From Siphonodentalium dalli (Eukaryota > Mollusca > Scaphopoda > Gadilida > Siphonodentaliidae), in the NCBI GenBank assembly GCA_032622095.1, contig CP136063.1:11947814-12011813 (forward strand): 64,000 bases of DNA, written 5' to 3'. Shown piece after piece: positions 9,808 through 18,508 of this stretch. Both the position numbers and the translations under genes were made by a program. Under the pieces are notes generated by a model. That model did not search any database. It saw nothing but the letters and a program-made list of their open reading frames with translations, and was not told the origin of the DNA. Numbering within the stretch: position 1 is the first letter of the stretch; every line of letters begins with the position of its first letter.

Positions 9808-10253
9808 TGAATACACGCGGACTCATGAGGGCGATAAATAGTTTCACAAACCATAATGAGATAGATGTTTGTCCCATAGACAAATTACCTCTTTATATCC
9901 AATATCCCCGGATGTATATAGTTAACACAGACGAGAGTAGCCAACCTGGATGCCACTGGATATTGATGACATTCCAGGAACATAACGCATCAGAGTTCTT
10001 CGACCCTATGGGATTAAAACCCGAGTGTTACAACGGACGATTTAAACACGTGTTGTTATTGAATGGACCTCGTTACGAGTGCAATGCTTACAGATTACAG
10101 GGTTCTAATATATGTGGTCCCTATTGCATATACTTTGCATTCTATAAACTGTGCGGATACAGTCTAGAAAATATAATGAGACGTTTCAGTGCCAATAATT
10201 ATATGTATAATGATTTAATTATTAAGGATTTTATGTTGAAATATATTCTGTAA
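9807..10253 (+). CDS. PRO: Adenovirus-type (adenain/Ulp1-like) cysteine protease
   Basis: 148 residues. The catalytic set is visible in adenain order: His50 (GCHWILM), Asp66 (EFFDPMG), Gln98 and Cys103 (LQGSNICGPYC). These proteases cut virion precursor proteins during maturation. The ATG overlaps the capsid gene stop (TAATG). It is the last rightward gene; AACGCTCTT follows immediately and a poly(A) signal AATAAA lies at 10310-10315. Confidence 0.93.
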   Translation: MNTRGLMRAINSFTNHNEIDVCPIDKLPLYIQYPRMYIVNTDESSQPGCHWILMTFQEHNASEFFDPMGLKPECYNGRFKHVLLLNGPRYECNAYRLQGSNICGPYCIYFAFYKLCGYSLENIMRRFSANNYMYNDLIIKDFMLKYIL

Positions 10254-10369
10254 ACGCTCTTCATTAGCGACAACGAGAGAAACACTCTTTAAATTATATT
10301 ATGTATATAAATAAAATATTGTAAATACAATCATTTATCGTTCTTATATTATCATATGTATGACTGGGA

Positions 10370-10403
<34 letters not shown>

Positions 10404-10600
10404 GACTGGGTTGAGAGGGTGGGGGTGGGGGTGGGGGGGGGGGTCTGTGGAGAGAGTCCGGTGAGGTGGTATTAGGTCTGTTGCCAAAACAAACAAAAAA
10501 ATCTATTGTTTTTGTTTGTTTTGTCAAAAGCCAAAAAAACAAAGGTATGTGAGGCCCTCCCCCCGAATGAAAAAAATAGATAATCGATACATATATATAT
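10254..10600. other. Convergent intergenic region with AT microsatellite and G-rich tract
   Basis: It separates the 3' ends of the two gene blocks. It holds AACGCTCTT (10253-10261), a + strand AATAAA (10310-10315), a (TA)n run near 10373-10397, a G-rich run near 10417-10443, and an inverted pair CAAAACAAACAAAAAAA / TTTTTGTTTGTTTTG around 10487-10525 able to form a hairpin. A 116-codon minus frame here is low complexity and is not supported. It probably serves as a bidirectional 3' end region. Confidence 0.6.
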
Positions 10601-11125
10601 TTATTCTGAAAGTAATTCAAGTTCACATATGGTAGGATATACAATATTTAACATCTGCTTTTCAGTTTTAATGCCCGTAATCACAATTTTTCCATTATGA
10701 AAGCATGTAAAATGTATTTTCTCACGTCTGAACATTGCCGCAGGGAACAGCTCTAATTCGTAAGAACATTCCATAAGTTTCACTAAAACGTTTAAGTCAA
10801 GTTTTCCATTTAACTGACAAAATGCAGACATTGTCAAAATTTTTATGGAATTTAATCTCACTCGCCAACCACATTTTTGAATATGTCGAGCGTACCGACG
10901 CAATCGAACTCGTGTCTGTTTGACACTATCAGAACGCCCGTTAACAACGATTTTACCCGTGTTAAACACGAGGCAACATCCACCGAATTTAGAATGTTTC
11001 CATACAACTCCGCTAAACTTTTTGGAATTGTATTCAATGTTCGAACAGCCGAGTGTCAAATCCCTTAGATTAATAGAACAGTTCAAATCTGAAGAAGATA
11101 CGACATTAGTTATTCGTAGCATCAT
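10601..11125 (-). CDS. TATA-binding protein (TBP) homologue
   Basis: 174 residues, the size of a TBP core. Two repeats are clear: residues about 3-88 (ITNVVSSSDLNCSINL, SNIEYNSKKFSGVVWK, VFNTGKIVVNG, RYARHIQKCGW) and about 91-174 (YELELFPAAMFRR, CFHNGKIVITG, IYP-like VYPTI). The four phenylalanines that kink DNA in TBP have counterparts at Phe37, Phe54, Phe127 and Phe142. Asn7 matches the minor-groove Asn of repeat 1; its repeat-2 partner appears to be Thr98. There is no long N-terminal tail. The protein would bind TATA-like promoters and recruit polymerase II factors. It begins 11 bp after the PC4-like gene on the same strand, and its stop overlaps an AATAAA signal (GAATAAATA). Fold and family are secure from sequence; the viral role is inferred. 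Confidence 0.88.
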   Translation of the reverse strand: MMLRITNVVSSSDLNCSINLRDLTLGCSNIEYNSKKFSGVVWKHSKFGGCCLVFNTGKIVVNGRSDSVKQTRVRLRRYARHIQKCGWRVRLNSIKILTMSAFCQLNGKLDLNVLVKLMECSYELELFPAAMFRREKIHFTCFHNGKIVITGIKTEKQMLNIVYPTICELELLSE

Positions 11126-11136
11126 AGGAGTAATGT

Positions 11137-11748
11137 TTAGATCAATGTCTGCATCCGGTTAATCAAACATGTTCTATCGCCGTTGGGGCAGCATTCCATA
11201 CATCTTAAAGATCCTTCCTGGTTTTGGTGATCGTCGGTCAAATAGCACTGCACAGTCTGATCAATTTCAGGAATATTAGCACACAGGACGAATATAGCTC
11301 CAACTAGTTCTTCAAATTGGTCGAATGTCAGAGATATTCCGTATTTGGTTGCACACAAATCATCTGAATGTTCAGGCAGCCAATACCTGCGAATGTCAAC
11401 ACGCGGGATGCCGCTCTTTATCGTAATGAAGAAATTCCCTCCGATATGACGTCTCATGAATACATCGTCTTCACCGGTACGATAACTGACCACTTCTTGA
11501 TGTATATCTGCTAAGTAAGATTTCAACTCTTTGAATCTCCTTAGATTTAATGTTATTCCAGATTTTGTCGGAAATTTTTGGCCCGCAGAACTTTCACCGC
11601 ACTCTCGTATGTGTATATACAGATTTCCCAGGAATCGGCCGTCAAATAGGAAAATGTCATTTCCTAACGGGGCTAAGCATTGTGGATGGAACGCCCTCTC
11701 GTTGGTTTCAGTCCGTTGGTTTCCTTCAACATCGGGTTGATCAGTCAT
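11137..11748 (-). CDS. Double PC4/p15-like transcription coactivator domain protein
   Basis: 203 residues. Domain 1 (about 30-83): NDIFLFDGRFLGNLYIHIRE, then SGITLNLRRFKELKSYLADI. Domain 2 (about 96-166): GGNFFITIKSGIPRVDIRRYW, then KYGISLTFDQFEELV and IPEID. Each has the four-strand-plus-helix plan of PC4, including V-D-I-R-x-Y-W and K-x-G-I-S-L. The C-terminus is Cys-rich (RCMECCPNGDRTC) and might bind a metal. PC4 binds single-stranded and melted promoter DNA and helps polymerase II initiation; in cells it acts as a dimer, which a tandem double domain could mimic in one chain. It is transcribed with the TBP gene just downstream, which suggests a joint role. Confidence 0.8.
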   Translation of the reverse strand: MTDQPDVEGNQRTETNERAFHPQCLAPLGNDIFLFDGRFLGNLYIHIRECGESSAGQKFPTKSGITLNLRRFKELKSYLADIHQEVVSYRTGEDDVFMRRHIGGNFFITIKSGIPRVDIRRYWLPEHSDDLCATKYGISLTFDQFEELVGAIFVLCANIPEIDQTVQCYLTDDHQNQEGSLRCMECCPNGDRTCLINRMQTLI

Positions 11749-12078
11749 TGTTTTTTATTTTGAACCTGGAAAATAAGAAAACAAAACATTACTTATCAGT
11801 TACACATCGAGAATACAAAAGTCCGAAAGGAGTCCTCTCATGCGTTTGGTGGATGTTGGGTGTGGAGGGAGGCCCGCCCCCGCCCGCCCCGCCCGCCCTG
11901 GGGAGGGGAGGCCCGCCCGCCCGCCCTGGGGGTCCGCCCGCCCGCTCGCCCTGGGGGTCCCCGTCCCGCCCGCCCTGGGGGAGGGGGAGGCCCGCCCCGC
12001 CCGCCCCCGCCCTGGGGAGGCCCGCCCCCTCGCATACTCAATAAGAATAAGAAAATTGAGTCATTGAGTCAGTTCATT
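11749..12078. promoter_or_regulatory. Divergent intergenic region with very GC-rich array
   Basis: Between the minus-strand PC4-like gene and the + F-box-like gene lies a tract at about 11866-12031 built of GCCCGCCCGCCCTGGGG-like units, extremely GC-rich inside a strongly AT-rich element. Long open frames on both strands here are low-complexity Pro/Arg/Gly artefacts. Its place suggests a shared promoter or a G-quadruplex/CpG-type control region; this is inference. Confidence 0.5.
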
Positions 12079-12639
12079 ATGGAGAGAATACTACCCGCAG
12101 AAATACTGGAGAAAATATACAATCAGCTAATTGAAATGTCAACTATAAATCCAGAAATAAAAAAACAACTACTACACAATTGGTTTATAAGAGAAATTAA
12201 AATAATACTGAAGAATATAGATGAAGGATATTTTCCTGTACAACGATTGAAATCTTTGATTGCTAGGTCTGAATTTCAAACTGATTTCTTACAGGATATA
12301 TTGAATCAAATGTATTCAAATCGCTGGGTATTTAGAGGCGTTCCTAAAAACAAAATACATGACATTCGTGAACTTATTGGAGATAACTTTGTGAGATTTG
12401 CAGAATACCGAGACTGGGTTTTCAATCAGAGAAGTTTTGAAGAAGTGACAATAATTCACGGATATATCATTCTCCGTGAACCGTGTACACTGTTCACGAT
12501 TGAACAAATACTTAACAGCGGCGTGATTTTGGATTACATTTCTACAAGTAAATCGAAATATATTTCAGAATTAGAGAATGAATTAATCTGGTCATTCGGA
12601 ATAATCTGGAATTATGGTGACTCTTCGTTGAGAAAATAA
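12079..12639 (+). CDS. F-box-like hypothetical protein
   Basis: 186 residues from the ATG at 12079. The open frame extends further upstream only through the GC-rich array, so I prefer this start. The N-terminus ILPAEILEKIYNQL fits the start of an F-box (L-P-x-E-I-L-x-x-I-x-x-x-L), the motif that docks Skp1 in ubiquitin ligases. The rest is rich in Ile, Asn, Glu and Lys, mostly helical, with no motif I recognise. AATAAA signals lie at 12635-12640 and 12642-12647. It is on the opposite strand to its neighbours, so it may be an acquired accessory gene. A host-interaction role is possible; the F-box call is weak to moderate. Confidence 0.5.
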   Translation: MERILPAEILEKIYNQLIEMSTINPEIKKQLLHNWFIREIKIILKNIDEGYFPVQRLKSLIARSEFQTDFLQDILNQMYSNRWVFRGVPKNKIHDIRELIGDNFVRFAEYRDWVFNQRSFEEVTIIHGYIILREPCTLFTIEQILNSGVILDYISTSKSKYISELENELIWSFGIIWNYGDSSLRK

Positions 12640-13032
12640 AAAATAAAAACATAGTTGTTTTTGGTTTAAGTATAAACCAAAATGAGATTGTACTGGAGGT
12701 AAACATGTAATGATAGAAAAAAAAAAACTAATTCATAACTAACCTGTATAGAATATTTCACACGCACAGTATAGGACTAACGAATTTCTAATTGTGAACT
12801 GGATCGGGTAGCATTTTATAGATCGAAAAAATGGACACCTTGGATAAATTGACCAATGACTGCCATACGTTTATAGTAATACGTGTTCATGCACGCTCGA
12901 TGTTATCTAACATCGAACGTGTTTGAACAAGTCTTAGTATAATCCGATAACTACCATCGATCGAATGTTTACACTCTCATTACAACCTTGATCAAATATA
13001 GACGATTAAATTATATATATTACGTACCTCGT
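12640..13032. other. Convergent spacer between F-box-like gene and polymerase 3' end
   Basis: AT-rich, no gene. It contains a short hairpin GATGTTATCTAACATC (12898-12913) followed by AACATCGAACGTGTTTGAAC, which closely resembles AACATCGAACTTGTCTGAAC near the inner edge of the right TIR (about 18547-18566). Confidence 0.5.
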
Positions 13033-16000
13033 TCAATATCCATATGGCAGTGTATCCATGTTATCCAATCTGTTATCTGCGTTTGGTATAAACAACTCGG
13101 TACTGTTTGTCCTCAGATCTGTTATATATTTTCTTTTTCCTTTCGATCTGCATATTTTCCTTGGATTGGTTGTGGTGATGGGCACTGTGCTTCCAGATTC
13201 TAACAGCTCTTTAATCGTCTGGAAATTGATGAACTGTGAATTTTCAAAGTTCAAAGAGAACCCCCGAACTTTACACGTCTCTTTAGCTTTATTTGTTCGA
13301 TAAGCGTAATTCTTGGGGCCTCCAGAAACAAATTCTTCGATGTATTCATCAGGATCTAGCCCGCTGGTCAGTTGTCCCAAATAGTCGCCCAGTGGGGGAT
13401 TAATTTGATCCTCAGTGCTGCTAAATACACAACTATCCGTGTCGTAATATAATACTCTTCTGTCCAAGGAATGAATAACTTCATATAGCATTAATCGAGC
13501 GTGACACGTCGTGAATGTGGCCAAATATATGTTATTCGCAGCTCCACAAGGCACACAGTCTTTTCGATAGGTCCACTCCATTTGAAGAATGTCATCAGTT
13601 ATGACATGAAAATTTTCCATTTGTTTCATTGGATTTGAAATGAGTTGGAATAGATTGTCTTGTTCCGATTCATGGAAATACTCGGTCTGTTTGAAATTCT
13701 GGTTTTGGCCTAGCTTCCCCCAAAATGAGTTGAGCATGAGCTTACTGATTTGCCTCAGTCCTGGATTCTTTTCGATGCTTTCTCTGTCCAGTAATATACC
13801 TTCGTTGTCTTTATACGCTGTGATGTATTTATCCATGTCTTCGTTAGATTTTATCCAATCCGGAGGACCGCTAGCCTGCTGCTTGAACTTTAAGAATGTG
13901 TTTATATATTCCGTGAATAATCCATTTTGTTGGCTATAGTCTGACGTTTCGGTCCAATGGTATATTTCATATATTTTGAGAATCTTGTATCCCACTTTGA
14001 CAGCTGTCTCCAGTTCAGGAATACACCAAACACCGGTAATAGCTCTCTGTTGGCACGTACACGTGCAAGGTCGTTGATTTTCATTATCAGCACAAGTCCT
14101 GCACAGTGGAAACTTCAGTTTACCTTCGGATCGATACGGTAATACGGGGTGATAGAGTCCATTAGGTGGTAAAATCTTGACTTGCGCTATTCCGAAGTAA
14201 TCCTTAAGCTCGGTAATGTCATCGCCCAAAATGATTTTCGGGTGTCCAATCGGGTAGCGAGAGTATTTGAGCACACTTGGATACAGCGACGTGAAGTCAA
14301 AATAATGTATTTTCTCACCAACGGCAGTTTTGTAGTGTAATTTAGTTGCATTCGTTCTGCCGCCGAAGAAACTGTCTCTAGGCTCTAGCCGTTCAACAAT
14401 GTCTAAACTAGCAATGAAGTCACGAAGCTCCGGATTAGTCTTTCGGACAGCGACGAACTTGTGTTCCCAAATGCACACATATTTCATGCCTCGACTTTCT
14501 ATAAACTTCTTCTTTTTCTGTGTGAGTCCGTATAATTCATTAGGTGTCTGGTTGGTTATCGGATTCTTGACTACGTCTCTATCGTGACTCAGACAAAGTT
14601 CACATCCATGGAATTGACATCCGTGAAATTCGAATGCCGTGTTTAATTCTTCGCAATAGCCATCCAATCTGTACTTTGCATCATCGAGTTTCTTTTCACG
14701 GCCGTTCAAAGCGTGAGTTATGTGGATTTTATCTTTGAACATCATCCATTCCAGCCATTGAATCGAACTTTTGCTGTATTGATCTTTATATGATGTCTTG
14801 GGGATTCGAGCTATCTGGGATTTGAGAAATTCTTTCTCACGAATTTGTACGCCGCGTTCATCTTCAAGTTTTGTTTGTTGAACCCATTCACCTTTGTATA
14901 AAATAGACAAAGTTCCATCTTTACATTTAGCAGGAAGCCACGTTTTCCCTTCGGTACTTAGACGCACTCTCCATTCCTCGTCGACGAATTTCGTTCTGAA
15001 TATACCCATACATACCGATGCGATTGTAACGTATTGGAATGGATCAACAGCACCAACCAGTTTGAACTTCATATCGCCAGAAAACTCGTCAATTACGGGT
15101 TGTATATTTCCAGTCGCATTCATGATGTGGGTTCTGAATTTTATGCAAGCTTGTCTCAAAATATTGACATCACTACGACAATAATCCGATAATTCTTTCT
15201 TGAAGATGAAAACTGCATTTGTTTGAGCAGCGTGCCATTTCGTGAAGTCTTTTCGTTCAGCCACACTCATATAATCAGCGCCGTAATATTTGGCATCCGG
15301 ATAGGGTCCTTCATAATTCTGGTTGGCTGATTTATTGAAAAAGTGCGGGAACCATCCTTTTTTCTCGCCATCCAGACCGAAAGTTTTCGGTAACAGTGCC
15401 AACTTCATTGGTAGAAAGCTGAGACTGTCCAGTACTTTGATATGAAGATCTTTTTCCACGTATAGTTACATCAATTTGGATCCATTATATATAACTTTGG
15501 GTCTCAATGATTGATCAATGAGATATTCCATGAGAAAATATCCATCGTAACCCTTGAAGTTGTGAGCCAGTGCTATGAATCCCTTGTGTTGTTCCGAGAA
15601 TAACCATTTTCCAAACTTTTCACCGGTATCAGGACCGCTAAATATAACCTCTCGGAGTCCGCATGTATCCGAACATAAATTTTGGTCACTCTTCTTCTTC
15701 TTCTTCTTCGCATCACTGTCGATACACGCATCACATAGATGTCCGCAATTTCTACAGTTCGGTTTCACTTCCAACGATTCATGCATGCATTCGTAGCAAG
15801 CTGTTTGGGCGACGAGGAAGTTCGGTGTATGCTGGACTTTTCCGCACCATGTTTTTAAACAGTTCTGAAAAGTAATAATTGAACGTTTTAACCTCTAGCT
15901 TTATCGATAATAAAAAAAACAAAATAAAACGTCTACACTTTGTTCAGATAATTATTTTTAAAAAAAATGTTTTGGTATAGGTTCAACGTTAATAAAGAGC

Positions 16001-18265
16001 GTTGAAGTATTACTATTGTTCGTTGGTTGATCCTAAAAATTACTCGTTCCAATCTACGTGTCAATATTAAAAATGTATATCATGATCCGACCATCGACAT
16101 ATAGCCTGTATAATTGTCGATTCAAGCATGCAGCTATCAAGTTCAATAAAGTTAAAACAATTATATATTATGTTAGTTTACTATATAACAATTACAAATC
16201 TCTTTTCACAAAAAAATATGTTACACATTTTCAATGTGTCAAGAATTAAAAAAGTTAATTACTCGATTTAACATCTGTGACTCAGTTGAATTTTAATATT
16301 GAGACCCCTTAACTTTGGTCGAATTCAAGTATGTTATTGTTATATGGTAACCGCACACGCGAGGTAACAGCTAAAGAGCGTTCAGCGATAATCTAATATA
16401 ATTTTTAAAAATGCAAGAGCGTCTCTACTTATGCGTGCCTTTAATAAAGAGCGTTACGTTATCATGATTTCGACTGTAGTGTGCTACATATATATATATA
16501 TTACAATTAGGTTAAGACTCACCTGACACTTAGCACATTTCTTGCATATATGATCCTCTTTACAGTCCTGGCAATCCTTTGTATGTAAAGGTGCATATCC
16601 TTCAGAACATTCCAATATATCATGTTGAATGGTTTCGAAGTCGAAGAAACAGAATTTAGCTCTTTCATCATCAGTAACGGGAGGTATGGCCCTTACATAA
16701 CATTCGTGTGCTCCCATTGTGTATTTGTCACACGATCTACAAAATGTTTCTCCGCACACGTGTTGATTCGGACGTCTTTTCCGTCTCTCCATGACTTTTG
16801 TACAGTCCAAGCATTTCCACCATTTTTCGCAAGGAGCTGTCGTTTCTTTCGAAGCTTGATTAATAGGTTTTGCTTTATGACGCACGAAACATTGATGAGA
16901 CATACACGTCATATTACAATCTGAACAATGTTCTTTGTTTTCACTTTGTTCACATTTATCACTTTTACACACGAAACAGGTGTGTTCACAATAATGCTTT
17001 CCTTTGTTTGAATAATGTTTTAAACAATGCACACAGAAATATTGTGCGCTAAAGAATCCCGTTATGGATTGTATAGCGTGGAAATTTTCATTAGCAGTGA
17101 GATATAAATATATCACGGGTCTTTCTATACCGTCTGTAGGCGCGCTGGTAATGCATTTATTACCCAGTCTAGCACTGACGACTAGTATTGTCAAATTCAG
17201 AGTTTCCTCGAATGCTTTCAGATCTGCTAAACTGGATGGTCTGTCTGTTGATACACCTGCGATGACACTAATTGCTTTGGCTAATTTTCCTTGTTCGGTA
17301 CGTTTTTTGGTCCTCATTTGGTTGTAATAACTGATCGGTACTTTTCTGTATTCCATGATGAGTTGTAAATTATTTCTGGTTCCTCTATTCTGTGTTATTT
17401 CCAGCCATTCATCAGGACTGCGAATATTTAATTTACACCAACATGTGGCGATAGCCCGAGCCATACACATATTGTCGGTATTTTCAATCGTAACGATCGA
17501 TGTTTTATTTCTTAGATTGTCACTTTCATCATGTAAAGCCGTTATCCTCCTCCGTGCTCCGCCTTTAGGTAACTCGATGGTGCCTATATCTATGCGGAAA
17601 CTTTGATTAACAGTCAGTGTTTGGTTGCTGTTCAAAACGAGTTCGATTCTGTCAATCACAGTGTTAGCATTTAACGTTTGCAACGTTTGTAACGGAACTA
17701 CTATAGGGTTGTCCAAACTCTCATGGTGAATGATAACTCTGCCAAGATCATTGTCAGCCAAATTTCCACGAGCTCTTTGAATAGTGTCCTCGAACATTGA
17801 ATGTAGATTCCTGTATATGTCGATTAACTTTTTCTCTTTGTAAATTTCATCTAATTTGATCTCATATGTTCTCTGTGTTGCCAAATTGTTTCCGAAGGTT
17901 CGTTCACTCCTTTTGCGAATGCTATATCCGGTTATTTGAATATCAGAACTGTCGGCTGTTTGATTGTCTGATTTTACGGCTTCATCTTGATGAGGTGTCT
18001 GTTCGTCTTCTCGGTTTTGTAATCCTGATGGTCCAGCTGTACCGGGTTGTGAGTTGTTAACATCATTTTTAGGCGCATCATGTTCTCCGTATCCGATTTG
18101 GTTCGGCCATGGGTCATCTCCTGAACAAAGCGTAGATGCTTCAATAATATCTTCATCTAGTTGATAAGCTACGATAGCCTTGTCGTATTCTTCGATGTCT
18201 TGCAGAATACATTCTATTTCATAAATTTCCTCCACTGTCAGAGGTGTCATTATTTCTTCAGCCAT
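13033..18265 (-). pseudogene. POLB: Protein-primed family B DNA polymerase, two exons, one in-frame stop
   Basis: Exon 1 runs 18265-16523 (581 codons), exon 2 runs 15864-13033. Exon 1 has a polar N-terminus, then a Cys/His-rich region (FVCKSDKCEQ, CSDCNMTCMSHQC) and exonuclease motif I (FDFET, residues 541-545). Exon 2 has Exo II (AHNFKGYD), Exo III (YCRSDVNIL), polymerase motif A (DFTSLYPS), motif B (KLMLNSFWGKLG), motif C (YYDTDS) and KNYAYR. All catalytic residues are present. A TAA at 15466-15468 (codon 133 of exon 2) lies between Exo II and Exo III; the frame resumes unchanged. The enzyme would copy the element from a protein primer at the TIR ends, with proofreading. The ATG at 18265 is about 70 bp below a TATA-like box. 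A GTG-started ORF from 15459 is only the tail of this gene. Confidence 0.93.
15865..16522 (-). other. Spliceosomal intron in the polymerase gene
   Basis: 658 bp. On the minus strand the donor reads CAG|GTGAGT (first intron base 16522) and the acceptor TTACTTTTCAG|AAC (last intron base 15865). Both cuts fall between codons (phase 0), and joining them keeps the Cys-rich zinc-binding pattern, with several Cys-x2-Cys pairs on both sides. Without splicing, exon 1 runs into a stop after 12 intron codons. The intron is AT-rich and contains three copies of the AAAGAGCGTT motif. Confidence 0.85.
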
Positions 18266-18508
18266 TTTTCGAGAAGTCCTGAGTAGTGATTACAGCGGCG
18301 TATATTCACTATATGGAATACAGCTTAGTAATCTATATTTTTATACCATAAAATCCCGAACATATGCAAGCACGGATGACGTAACATTATATAAGATTAT
18401 ATATATGAACGTAATGTATGAATAGGCCGATAATTGGTTTTGTACGGACGAGGCAACATTAGTTGTTTAACTGGTTATTATTACGTAACCCTGTGTTCCC
18501 CCCGCTGA
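18266..18508 (-). other. Leftward-block promoter region between polymerase gene and right TIR
   Basis: AT-rich, with no gene. It holds the TATA-like box at 18333-18345 and a second TA-rich stretch near 18390-18408. It borders the TIR at the sequence CCCCCCGCTGAGAACACC. Confidence 0.5.
18333..18345 (-). promoter_or_regulatory. TATA-like box upstream of polymerase gene
   Basis: On the minus strand TATAAAAATATAG lies 68-80 bp before the polymerase ATG, a normal distance for a TATA box and short leader. It is the best TATA match in the leftward promoter region, and a candidate target of the element's own TBP. Confidence 0.5.

Noticed and set aside
11838-12067. Long Pro/Gly/Arg-rich open frames on both strands, and the first 73 codons of the frame running into the F-box-like gene
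   Set aside because: They are a by-product of the GC-rich tandem array: no stops occur in such sequence in any frame. A proper ATG follows at 12079.
13033-15459. An independent 808-residue polymerase gene starting at 15459
   Set aside because: The start is a GTG inside the polymerase, the upstream part in the same frame holds Exo II, and exon 1 holds Exo I; it is the 3' portion of one interrupted gene.
6549-15468. A non-standard genetic code explaining the internal stops
   Set aside because: TAA, TAG and TGA all end intact neighbouring genes at expected lengths, so reassignment is unlikely; both TAG and TAA would have to be recoded.
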